Assembly: GCA_013002105.1 (NCBI GenBank)
Contig: JABDKS010000412.1
Location: forward strand, 1 to 12,508
DNA: 12,508 nucleotides
Direction of reading: 5' to 3'
Origin: Pirellulaceae bacterium
Lineage (GTDB): Bacteria > Planctomycetota > Planctomycetia > Pirellulales > Pirellulaceae
The notes beneath the pieces are model-generated. The model ran no database searches. It was not told where the DNA came from and was given only the letters and a program-made list of their open reading frames with translations. Made by a program: the position numbers and the translations under genes. Positions within the stretch are counted from its first letter, which is position 1; every line of letters begins with the position of its first letter. This document shows positions 1-7,089 of this stretch, in pieces.

Positions 1-643
1 TCGCACGGCCGTCCCAGTAATCGCTGGTCGACTCGCCCCATTTTGTTTGAATCCAACCGGGCGCGACCGTGTTGACTCGAACCGTTGGGGCGAGGGTTTG
101 CGCGAGACTGGCGGCGAACGCCATCACCGCGGACTTCACTGGACCAAACATCTGGCCCGCGTCTCCCTCCATCCCTAAGTTCGCTTGGTCCCAACCAATG
201 AATGTCATTGACGTGGGTGGTTGCGAATTCTGCTGAATCATTCTTTCGGCAGCGAGTCGAGACACTCCAATGGTCCCGACAACGTCCACGTCCAGCAATC
301 TGCGCAGCTTGGTATCGAAGTTCCAATCGGCGGCCTCTCCGGTGAGGACATCCAAACCGGCATTGTTGACCCAAGAATGAACGCTTCCCAGCGATTGCCA
401 GGCCGCGTCGACTAGCCCCTGAACCTCCTCTGCGATGCCCACGTCGCACGCGTGTAAGGTCACTCTTGCACCGTTCGCTTTTACAGCGTGGGCCGTCTGC
501 TGGGCTCCGGACTCATTGCTGTGATAGTGGATCAACAGATGGTCGGCACCCCGCTGGGCCAGCGCGATGGCGATCGCGCGGCCAATCCCACTGGACGCCC
601 CAGTGACAACCGCGTTGGTTCCAGAAAAATCGATCTCGTGCAC
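1..643 (-). CDS. SDR-family protein with degenerate active site (3' end outside window)
   Basis: 214 residues are visible and the frame is still open at base 1, so the C-terminus is missing. The start is a GTG at 643-641, chosen because GAGG (652-649) sits 5 nt upstream and because the Rossmann fold begins right after it. Visible SDR marks are the dinucleotide motif TGASSGIG (14-21), VNNAG (92-96) and the VNTVAPGW stretch (190-197) that normally follows the active site. The catalytic tetrad is largely absent: the usual Tyr is F166 (F-G-P-V-K), only K170 is kept, no Ser lies about 13 residues before it (Q153), and the structural Asn is D120. The fold and nucleotide binding are therefore well supported, but classic oxidoreductase chemistry is doubtful. 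It follows the ferritin-like gene by 7 bp, with its ribosome-binding site overlapping that gene's stop, so the two are probably co-translated. The substrate is unknown. Confidence 0.9.
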   Translation of the reverse strand, partial: MHEIDFSGTNAVVTGASSGIGRAIAIALAQRGADHLLIHYHSNESGAQQTAHAVKANGARVTLHACDVGIAEEVQGLVDAAWQSLGSVHSWVNNAGLDVLTGEAADWNFDTKLRRLLDVDVVGTIGVSRLAAERMIQQNSQPPTSMTFIGWDQANLGMEGDAGQMFGPVKSAVMAFAASLAQTLAPTVRVNTVAPGWIQTKWGESTSDYWDGRA

Positions 644-650
644 AGTTGCC

Positions 651-1115
651 TCAGCTCTTTTCGTACTCTTTCAGAAACCCGATGAATTCGCGGCGGTGCT
701 GCTGTTCGTCGGCCAGCAAGGTGATGCATAAGTCTTGGGTGACGTAATCGTCTCCATCACACAGGCGGATGATCTTTTCGTACTGAGCGATAGCAGCTTC
801 TTCGGCGTCGATGACACCTTTGATGACGGTGACAACGTCCGTCAGGTCCGTTGGTGGCTGCAATGTGTTTTGGACGGCGTTGAATTGATTGCTGCCGGGC
901 ACCACGCCGTCGATCGTCTTGATTCGATTGGCAAGTTGGGTTGCATGCCCCATCTCTTCGGGCACGTCGGCAGCCAAGGACTTTTTAATTTCCTCGGCTC
1001 GGACACCGTCCAGATTGATGCTGTTGGCCAAGTAGTTCAGGACTGTTTCGAGCTCCATCCAATAGGCTTTTGTCAGTTCGGCGATAATCTCTGCGTTCTT
1101 TTTGTTGTCAGTCAT
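651..1115 (-). CDS. Ferritin-like di-iron protein (bacterioferritin/Dps-related)
   Basis: A complete 154-residue protein, close to bacterioferritin length (about 158). It should be a cytosolic four-helix bundle with a di-iron centre, storing or oxidising iron. The metal-ligand pattern is visible: E21, E54-x-x-H57, E105 or E106, and E137-x-x-H140. The 33-residue spacing from E21 to E54 equals that from E18 to E51 in E. coli bacterioferritin. The Met that ligates haem in classical bacterioferritin (M52 there) is not obviously present: the matching region reads P-E-E-M-G-H, with M55 one residue after E54, so haem binding is possible but unproven. The ATG at 1115-1113 has AAGGA six bases upstream. 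The gene is the first of a two-gene unit with the SDR and is divergent from aceE. A rubrerythrin-like or Dps-like role is the alternative; the fold is more certain than the subfamily. Confidence 0.88.
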   Translation of the reverse strand: MTDNKKNAEIIAELTKAYWMELETVLNYLANSINLDGVRAEEIKKSLAADVPEEMGHATQLANRIKTIDGVVPGSNQFNAVQNTLQPPTDLTDVVTVIKGVIDAEEAAIAQYEKIIRLCDGDDYVTQDLCITLLADEQQHRREFIGFLKEYEKS

Positions 1116-1521
1116 GCGTGATCCTTGTTTTTGATCCTTGTTGGTGTCTGCGCCATGGCCGTCATGAAAAGATTTTTAGGCGACGGCCGTGTTGCTTGGT
1201 GGTATTGGGAGTTCGGAGAGTTCACAATTGGGGCCGCGTGGCGGACAAGTGAACAGGTGAGTTTGTCGATTGGCCGCCAGAGACAGGTTTTTATGGTGCA
1301 AGATCTTCCCCACCAGGGGCTCACCCTTGCTGTTTTCGGCCCCTTGAGGCTACGCTGCAAGGGAACCGGAATTATCTTAAACCGCGTAAAAGGCCATGGA
1401 TTCGACAGCGTGAAGCCTCGAATCTGAGACCCAGACCATCAGTCCAAGTCAGCCGGCCCCATTGTGCATCAGTGCATCGATGGGAGCTCTTGTTATGACC
1501 GGACTCACTCGAGGGAACAAT
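1116..1521. promoter_or_regulatory. Divergent intergenic region between the ferritin-like gene and aceE
   Basis: This 406-bp stretch separates two divergently transcribed units, so it should contain the promoters of both. I could not identify convincing -35/-10 pairs for either direction, and I see no riboswitch or tRNA-like fold. Visible items are the tandem ribosome-binding-site repeat next to the ferritin-like gene (1119-1142), a weak inverted repeat AGGGGC/GCCCCT (1315-1320 with 1339-1344, 18-nt loop), and the aceE ribosome-binding site GAGGG at 1511-1515. Short reading frames cross the region on both strands but lack a supporting start signal or recognisable product. Confidence 0.5.
1119..1142 (-). 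promoter_or_regulatory. Tandem 11-bp repeat carrying two Shine-Dalgarno copies before the ferritin-like gene
   Basis: On the minus strand the leader reads AACAAGGATCA twice (1142-1132 and 1129-1119), separated by AA, and ends 3 bases before the ATG. Each copy contains AAGGA. The proximal one (1126-1122) is 6 nt from the start codon and is the obvious ribosome-binding site; the distal one is 13 nt further upstream and too far to initiate from this ATG. The duplication is seen directly. Any regulatory role, such as a ribosome standby site or a regulator site overlapping the ribosome-binding site, is inference. Confidence 0.6.
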
Positions 1522-4254
1522 ATGTCGGACTCCAAAACGGTCGCTCAAGCCGAAGTCGAACAACAACTTGGCGAATTGAAGCAAGCCGCCGCTGACGTCG
1601 ATATCGATGTCGCCGAAACACAAGAATGGCTTGCATCACTGGATTATGTGCTCAAAAGCAAAGGGGCCGATCGGGTCCGATTCTTGATCGAACAGTTGCG
1701 AGATCGGGCGGCCGAAGAAGGCATTCAGTCGGCCGAGGACACGAGCACACCGTACGTCAACACGATTCCGTTGAAAGACCAACCCGCGTTTCCGGGTAAT
1801 CGCGAATTGGAACGTCGAATCAAGTCGATTGTTCGGTGGAACGCGATGGCAATGGTGGTTCGAGCCAACAAACGTGGCGGTGGTGTCGGAGGGCACATCA
1901 GCACGTTTGCATCCAGCGCGACACTCTACGAGATTGGCTACAACCATTTTTTCCGCGGCCGTGGCGAAGACGGATATTCCGGCGATACGATTTTTTTCCA
2001 AGGGCACGCGTCACCCGGGATGTATAGCCGGGCTTTTCTTGAAGGCCGATTGAATGAACAGAATTTGGAAAATTTTCGGCGTGAATTGGAACCCGGCGGA
2101 GGTCTCTCCAGCTATCCGCACCCGTGGCTGATGCCCGACTTTTGGGAATACCCCACCGTGTCGATGGGCCTCGGCCCGATCATGGCGATCTATCAAGCCA
2201 GATTCAACGAGTACCTGAAAGATCGTGGGCTCAAAGACACCTCGGACCAAAAAGTTTGGGCGTTCCTGGGTGACGGTGAATGTGATGAACCCGAGACACT
2301 TGGCGCGATCGGTTTGGCTGCTCGAGAAAAACTCGAGAACCTGATCTTCGTGATCAACTGCAACTTGCAACGACTGGACGGACCGGTTCGAGGCAACGGA
2401 AAAATTATCCAAGAACTGGAATCGATTTTCCGCGGTGCCGGCTGGAATGTAATCAAGGTCGTCTGGGGTGACGATTGGGACACGTTGCTGGCCAAGGATA
2501 CATCCGGGTTGCTGGTTAAACGAATGAACGAAGTCGTCGACGGTCAGTACCAAAAGTACGTTGGAATGAACGGCAGCTACATCCGCGAGCACTTCTTCGG
2601 TAAGTACCCCGAACTGTTGAAACTGGTCGAGAACTACAGCGACGAGCGTCTGGAAAAAATGCGTCGCGGCGGGCATGACCCAGAAAAGGTGTATGCCGCG
2701 TACAAAACGGCGACTGAGTCTAAGAATGGCCGTCCCACCGTTGTGCTTGCCAAAACCGTCAAAGGCTACGGGCTGGGCGAAGCGGGCGAAGGTCGAAACA
2801 TCGCTCACAACCAGAAGAAGATGAACGAAGAGGAATTACTGCAATTCCGAACTCGATTTGGCATCCCAATCAGCGATGAAGAAGTCGGCAAGGCGCCGTT
2901 TTATAAGCCGGCTGAGAACAGCCAGGAAATCAAGTACATGCGTGAACGCCGGGCCGCGTTGGGTGGTCCCGTACCAAGTCGTCCGACCGAACATCCCACG
3001 ATGGAAGTTCCCACACTGGACGAATATCGCAAGCTCATTGGGCGGCTGGAAAACAAGAACTGCAGCACAACATTTGCTGTCGTGCAAACCCTGGTAGCAC
3101 TGTGCCGTGACAAGAAAATCGGTAAGCACGTCGTGCCGATCGTGCCCGATGAATCGCGAACCTTTGGAATGGAAGGCATGTTCCGTCAGTTCGGGATTTA
3201 CGCGCATTCGGGCCAGTTATACGAACCGGTCGATTCGGACATCGTGACTTATTACAAGGAAGCTCAAGATGGGCAGATCTTGGAAGAAGGCATCACCGAA
3301 GCCGGATCGATGAGCTCCTTTAACGCTGCCGGGACGGCCTATAGCATGCACGGGATCAACATGATTCCGTTCTTTATCTACTACAGCATGTTCGGGTTTC
3401 AACGGATCGGCGACCTGATTTGGGCAGCCGCCGACATGCGGGCCAAGGGGTTCTTGATTGGTGGCACCGCCGGGCGAACGACGCTCAACGGCGAAGGTCT
3501 GCAGCACCAAGATGGCCATAGTCTGCTCAACGCAATCGCTTTTCCGACCGTACGTGCATATGACCCCGCGTACGCCTACGAGGTCGTTGTTATTATCCTT
3601 GAGGGGCTCAAGAAAATGTATGCGGAGGGCGAAGAATGCATTTATTACTTGATGAGCGAAAACGACGCCTACGATCACCCGGCGATGCCCGAAGGTTGTG
3701 AAGAAGGGATCGTCAAAGGGATGTACAAATTCCGCAGTCGCGACGTCGACCAACCGAAAGCTCGCGTCCAGCTATTCGGCAGCGGTGCGATCCTTAATGG
3801 CGTCTTGGCCGCTCAAGAATTGCTGGCCGAAAAATACAACGTCGCCAGCGATGTGTGGAGCGTTACTAGTTACACCCAGTTACGACGCGAAGCGGGCGAG
3901 TGCGATCGTTGGAACATGTTGCACCCCACGGAAACGCCTCGTCGCAGCTATCTGGAGGAAACGCTTGACGGTATCGAAGGTCCATTTATCTCGGCCAGCG
4001 ATTACGTTCGTGCGTTGGGCGAGCAATTGACACCGTGGATTCCCGGTGACTATTACGTTTTGGGAACAGACGGCATGGGACGAAGCGAGACTCGTGAAGC
4101 CCTGCGACGGCACTTCGAGGTGGATGCCGAATCGATCACGATCGCTACGCTGAGCCGGCTCTCCAAAGCAGGTGTGTTTACAGCCAAGGATGTCGACAAC
4201 GCAATCAAGGATCTCGGTTACGATGCCGAGAAACCAGACCCCTATTACGCCTAA
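1522..4254 (+). CDS. aceE: Pyruvate dehydrogenase E1 component, homodimeric AceE type
   Basis: 910 residues (E. coli AceE has 887). It is the thiamine diphosphate-dependent E1 that decarboxylates pyruvate and reductively acetylates the lipoyl group of E2; it acts in the cytosol. The thiamine diphosphate/Mg motif is GDGECDEPE (250-258, D251 matching E. coli D230) followed by INCNLQRLDGPV with N279, N281 and Q283. Other family active-site residues are visible: H125 and H142 in the N-terminal domain, H429 in the mobile loop (N-I-A-H), E593 (the conserved Glu that activates the cofactor, in EGITEAGS) and H662 in LQHQDGHS. The C-terminal domain carries CDRWNMLHP. The ATG at 1522 is preferred because GAGGG (1511-1515) lies 6 nt upstream; an in-frame ATG at 1462 would add 20 poorly conserved-looking residues. 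The gene is followed by E2 on the same strand. The family is certain. Confidence 0.98.
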   Translation: MSDSKTVAQAEVEQQLGELKQAAADVDIDVAETQEWLASLDYVLKSKGADRVRFLIEQLRDRAAEEGIQSAEDTSTPYVNTIPLKDQPAFPGNRELERRIKSIVRWNAMAMVVRANKRGGGVGGHISTFASSATLYEIGYNHFFRGRGEDGYSGDTIFFQGHASPGMYSRAFLEGRLNEQNLENFRRELEPGGGLSSYPHPWLMPDFWEYPTVSMGLGPIMAIYQARFNEYLKDRGLKDTSDQKVWAFLGDGECDEPETLGAIGLAAREKLENLIFVINCNLQRLDGPVRGNGKIIQELESIFRGAGWNVIKVVWGDDWDTLLAKDTSGLLVKRMNEVVDGQYQKYVGMNGSYIREHFFGKYPELLKLVENYSDERLEKMRRGGHDPEKVYAAYKTATESKNGRPTVVLAKTVKGYGLGEAGEGRNIAHNQKKMNEEELLQFRTRFGIPISDEEVGKAPFYKPAENSQEIKYMRERRAALGGPVPSRPTEHPTMEVPTLDEYRKLIGRLENKNCSTTFAVVQTLVALCRDKKIGKHVVPIVPDESRTFGMEGMFRQFGIYAHSGQLYEPVDSDIVTYYKEAQDGQILEEGITEAGSMSSFNAAGTAYSMHGINMIPFFIYYSMFGFQRIGDLIWAAADMRAKGFLIGGTAGRTTLNGEGLQHQDGHSLLNAIAFPTVRAYDPAYAYEVVVIILEGLKKMYAEGEECIYYLMSENDAYDHPAMPEGCEEGIVKGMYKFRSRDVDQPKARVQLFGSGAILNGVLAAQELLAEKYNVASDVWSVTSYTQLRREAGECDRWNMLHPTETPRRSYLEETLDGIEGPFISASDYVRALGEQLTPWIPGDYYVLGTDGMGRSETREALRRHFEVDAESITIATLSRLSKAGVFTAKDVDNAIKDLGYDAEKPDPYYA

Positions 4255-4359
4255 CGCGACGCGGTTGGACATTTGTCGCCGCCGCTTATCTCCTATCAAC
4301 CGGCTCGGTCGCATGAAAGTCGATCGGCCGAAACACTCCAACTTATTCTGCTGATCAAT

Positions 4360-5790
4360 ATGGCAACCGAAGTAAAGCTTCCTGAACTTGGCGACGGAAT
4401 CGAATCAGGCGACGTGCTCGAAATTTTTGTTGCCGTCGGCGACGTGATCACCGCTGGTCAAGACATTGTCGAAATGGAAACCGACAAAGCGACCGTGCCC
4501 GTGCCGGCATCGGTCGGTGGCAAAGTCACCAAGATTTCCGTTGCCGAAGGCGACACGGTGGAGATTGGCCAAGTGATTTTGGAGGTCGAAGCGGAGGCCG
4601 GCTCGGCTGCTCCGGCCGCCCCCGAATCGCCCCCCGAACCAGCCGCGGCAGCTGAACCTCCCGCTTCGCAGCCACCCGCAACCGAATCACCGGCCGCGGA
4701 ACCAGAAGCGGTCGATCCACCCGCACAGCAACCACAACCTGCATCTCCGGCTCCTGTCGCAGCCACGCCGGCACCGCCTGAAACGGCACCCCCCGTTGCC
4801 AATACTTCCGCGACCAATGCTCCGGCGACTGCCGCTCCAACGACCAGCGGCGCCATTGCTGCCGGCCCGTCCGTTCGCCGGTTTGCTCGAGAAGTAGGTG
4901 TCGATCTGAGCAACGTTGCCGGTAGCGGCGATGGCGGACGGATCACGCGTGAAGACGTCTTGTCGGTCGTTCGCTCGGCCAACCAAGCTCGATCATCGGC
5001 GACCGCGACCGCGGCGACACCCAATCCGGCTGCCGCCACAACCGCCGGCGCGCCACGTCCGGGTTCTGCCGATGTCGATGACTTTGGTCCGATCTCTGTC
5101 GAACGGATGAGCAAGATTCGCAAAACCATCGCGCGTCAGATGCACGCGAGTTGGTCGACCGTTCCGCGCGTGACCAACTTTGATGATGCCGACATCACCA
5201 ACCTGGAACAACTTCGTCAAAGCAGCAAGGAAGACTACGCTGCACAGGGGTTGAAACTGACGACCATGCCGTTCTTGATCAAAGCGGTCGCAACGGCGCT
5301 GCGTCATCACCCGGCAATCAATGCTGTGATCGACGAAGAAAACGAACAGATCGTGTACAAGGAATACGTCAATGTTGGCATCGCAGTTGATACCGACCGT
5401 GGATTGGTGGTGCCGGTCATGCAAAATGCCGACCAACGTGGCGTTCCCGAAATCACGCGAACGCTTGCTGAAATGGCTGGCAAAGTGCGCGGCGGAAAAT
5501 TCGGCGTCAATGATCTCAAGGGTGGCACGTTTACGATCAGTAACTTGGGTGCGATCGGCGGCCAGTATTCCACGCCGATCGTGAATGTCCCCGAAGTCGC
5601 GATCCTGCTGGTCGGCCGGAGCCGGAAACTGCCTGTGGTGATGCCCGACGATTCGATACAGCCGCGTTTGATGATGCCGCTGAGTCTCTCGTATGACCAT
5701 CGATTGGTCGATGGTGGGACCGCTGCCAGATTCTTAAACGACATCATCGGCTACCTGGAAGCTCCCAGTCGCCTGCTGCTCGCGCTCTAG
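4360..5790 (+). CDS. aceF: Dihydrolipoamide acetyltransferase, E2 of pyruvate dehydrogenase
   Basis: 476 residues. E2 forms the core of the complex and transfers the acetyl group from lipoamide to CoA. Domains in order: one N-terminal lipoyl domain (about 1-78) with the lipoylation site K43 in METDKATV; a long Ala/Pro-rich flexible linker (about 80-165); a peripheral-subunit-binding domain (about 168-205: PSVRRFAREVGVDL then GRITREDV); a second Ala-rich linker (about 206-245); and the catalytic domain (about 250-476) ending in SYDHRLVDGG with the active-site H447 and D451. E. coli AceF has three lipoyl domains, this one only one. The start ATG is followed at once by the lipoyl domain; no clear Shine-Dalgarno precedes it, and the in-frame upstream TTG extension looks non-homologous. 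It lies 105 bp after aceE and is probably co-transcribed. The E3 gene is not in this window. A 2-oxoglutarate or branched-chain E2 is less likely because of the aceE partner. Confidence 0.96.
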   Translation: MATEVKLPELGDGIESGDVLEIFVAVGDVITAGQDIVEMETDKATVPVPASVGGKVTKISVAEGDTVEIGQVILEVEAEAGSAAPAAPESPPEPAAAAEPPASQPPATESPAAEPEAVDPPAQQPQPASPAPVAATPAPPETAPPVANTSATNAPATAAPTTSGAIAAGPSVRRFAREVGVDLSNVAGSGDGGRITREDVLSVVRSANQARSSATATAATPNPAAATTAGAPRPGSADVDDFGPISVERMSKIRKTIARQMHASWSTVPRVTNFDDADITNLEQLRQSSKEDYAAQGLKLTTMPFLIKAVATALRHHPAINAVIDEENEQIVYKEYVNVGIAVDTDRGLVVPVMQNADQRGVPEITRTLAEMAGKVRGGKFGVNDLKGGTFTISNLGAIGGQYSTPIVNVPEVAILLVGRSRKLPVVMPDDSIQPRLMMPLSLSYDHRLVDGGTAARFLNDIIGYLEAPSRLLLAL

Positions 5791-5825
5791 GCGGACTTGG
5801 TTGGGGCTTGGTTGCTTGCGATTGC

Positions 5826-5837
5826 CGTCGCGCGACG
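5826..5837. repeat. 12-bp perfect palindrome in the E2/secreted-protein gap
   Basis: CGTCGCGCGACG is its own reverse complement and lies in the 89-bp gap between the E2 stop and the next gene, about 43 bp before that gene's ATG. Just upstream, CTTGGTTG occurs twice with an 11-bp period (5796-5803 and 5807-5814). Together they could be an operator for a dimeric regulator, but CG-rich palindromes of this size also arise by chance. No T-run follows, so it is not a classic terminator. Confidence 0.3.
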
Positions 5838-5879
5838 CTGGGTTTCCGCGGTGTATCGGTCCCTAACGACGAGTCCGTT

Positions 5880-6941
5880 ATGCGTCTGTTTCTGTCGCTC
5901 GCATCTGTGCTGATTGTCACCGTCACATCGGCGGCCGAACCGGTGTACATGTGGGGCAAAGATCATCGCGGTTTGCAAGTCGGAGCACGCTTGTTGAGCG
6001 CGACGGGGAAACTGCAGGTCGGCGATCCAATCGTCCTCGAGTTTGTGCTGAAAAACTCGTCTGACCAGGAGCAAACGATTGTCGTCAAACAATTCGAGCG
6101 AACGATTCCGACACTCGGCGCCAACCAACGCATCGAGTTGAACGTGCTGGGCAGCTCCCAACGCAAATGGCAACATACGTTAGCACCGGATGAAGTTTTG
6201 CGTCAGCGACAGTATCGAGTTGTCATCAGCAGCGAGGGGCTACCGGCGGGCGACTATCAAATCACGGCGCGAACCGCATTTTGGTTGTCGGTTGGTCCAA
6301 ATCGAGGAACCGGAGTTCCGTTCAATCGCCATATTCCCATTACGATTGGTCAGCCCGATTCGGTGCAACTTTCTCCCTTGCCGGTAGCCGAGGATGTCCG
6401 AGATCAAATCTACTGGGGCGACGCTGTCGCCGGCGTGATGCTGGGCGCGCGTTTTCCCAATCGAAAAACTCAATATCGCAATGGCGAAGAGGCGCAGGCG
6501 GATCTGTATTTCTTCAACGCCACAACAGAGCCGATCGAAGTCGTGTACGAGATTCCTTCGTCGCCGTCCGCCTGGAATCTGCATCTACAATCCGACGACG
6601 ACCAGTTTGTGCGGCTCGACAGCGGCGTTTTCGGCGGTGCGTCGCCGCACATCACTCGGCGACTGACGCTCCAACCGAATCGTCCAACGCAAATCACCGG
6701 CGTGGAGACCGAGATTTCAGTGGGCGGTGAGACCAAGCTGCAAAAAATTGCCGGTCCCAGTATTCGGTTTCTCTCTGACAAAGAAGCTGCACAGCCGGGC
6801 GACGCAAAACGGTTGATCAATGGTTCGGGGGATTACACCCTCCATGCGGCGATCACATTCCGACGCAACGATGTGGTTGACCTTACGCTGGTCGCCAGCG
6901 CAGCAGGAGTGCCATTTACGCTCGACGCGTCCGTCGATTAA
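5880..6941 (+). CDS. Secreted protein of unknown function with two copies of a beta-rich module
   Basis: 353 residues, family not recognised by name. The ATG at 5880 opens a clean Sec signal peptide: M-R, a hydrophobic core at about 3-16, and a probable cut after A19 (S-A-A) or A18. In-frame sequence upstream from a TTG at 5808 has no such character. The mature protein contains an internal duplication at a constant 154-residue offset: W25-G26 matches W179-G180, G35-A-R37 matches G189-A-R191, G48 matches G202, and N59 matches N213. Each copy reads as W-G, about nine residues, G-A-R, a loop, G-(D/E), then alternating hydrophobic strands, which suggests an immunoglobulin-like or other beta-sandwich module. 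No cysteines, catalytic motifs, haem sites or membrane anchors after the signal peptide were seen. It is on the same strand as E2 with an 89-bp gap, so co-transcription is possible but a functional link to pyruvate dehydrogenase is not evident. Confidence 0.82.
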   Translation: MRLFLSLASVLIVTVTSAAEPVYMWGKDHRGLQVGARLLSATGKLQVGDPIVLEFVLKNSSDQEQTIVVKQFERTIPTLGANQRIELNVLGSSQRKWQHTLAPDEVLRQRQYRVVISSEGLPAGDYQITARTAFWLSVGPNRGTGVPFNRHIPITIGQPDSVQLSPLPVAEDVRDQIYWGDAVAGVMLGARFPNRKTQYRNGEEAQADLYFFNATTEPIEVVYEIPSSPSAWNLHLQSDDDQFVRLDSGVFGGASPHITRRLTLQPNRPTQITGVETEISVGGETKLQKIAGPSIRFLSDKEAAQPGDAKRLINGSGDYTLHAAITFRRNDVVDLTLVASAAGVPFTLDASVD

Positions 6942-7089
6942 CGGTTTGGTGATAGCGCACGCCCTGGGCCAGAACCTGCCCCGGCAGTCAAAATTGCGTA
7001 CACGATTTCTATGCCGCTTCGTTGCCAGGACCTGTTCTGGCACAGCTGCGCCAGGACAGGTCCTGGCCTACGAGAAAACTAAAATGGCT
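6942..7089. other. Intergenic gap between convergent genes
   Basis: This 148-bp gap lies between the ends of the secreted-protein gene (plus strand) and the cytochrome c gene (minus strand). It holds a long palindrome at 7024-7067 and, at 6968-6985, an 18-bp segment (GCCAGAACCTGCCCCGGC) that matches the reverse complement of one palindrome arm at 14 of 18 positions. No gene is supported. Any transcription terminators for the two genes should be here, but no hairpin plus T-run is visible in either direction. Confidence 0.5.
7024..7067. repeat. 44-bp near-perfect inverted repeat (possible dispersed palindrome or terminator)
   Basis: Two 21-bp arms (7024-7044 and 7047-7067) are separated by the 2 bases GC. 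The left arm begins GCCAGGACCTGT. The arms differ at only two positions, one of which would be a G-U wobble in RNA. The centre is the hexamer CAGCTG (7043-7048). The location between convergent genes is typical of REP-like elements and of bidirectional terminators. No T-run follows in either direction, so a REP-like dispersed element is my preferred reading; copy number cannot be judged from one window. Confidence 0.75.

Noticed and set aside
1315..1344. AGGGGC/GCCCCT inverted pair upstream of aceE considered as an operator or attenuator
   Set aside because: The stem is short, the loop is 18 nt, and nothing else nearby supports it; it is kept only as a note in the intergenic entry.
1112..1427. 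Short open frames on both strands in the aceE/ferritin intergenic region
   Set aside because: No plausible start signal, low-information composition, and overlap with each other and with the ferritin leader.
1462..1521. In-frame upstream ATG that would extend AceE by 20 residues
   Set aside because: The ATG at 1522 has a well-spaced GAGGG and the extension has no AceE-like character.
2011..2808. 265-codon open frame antisense to aceE
   Set aside because: It overlaps the conserved thiamine diphosphate-binding region of aceE and has no recognisable features.
4273..4359. In-frame TTG extension of E2
   Set aside because: The lipoyl domain begins directly after the ATG at 4360, and the extra residues look like read-through of non-coding sequence.
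4255..4359. CGGTTG/CAACCG inverted pair in the aceE-E2 gap considered as a terminator or attenuator
   Set aside because: A 6-bp stem with a 29-nt loop and no T-run is within chance expectation.
4458..5129. 223-codon open frame antisense to E2, rich in Ala, Gly and Ser
   Set aside because: It is the mirror of the Ala/Pro-rich E2 linker, where GC-rich repeats suppress stop codons on the other strand.
5808..5879. In-frame TTG extension of the secreted protein
   Set aside because: It would bury the signal peptide that begins at the ATG at 5880.
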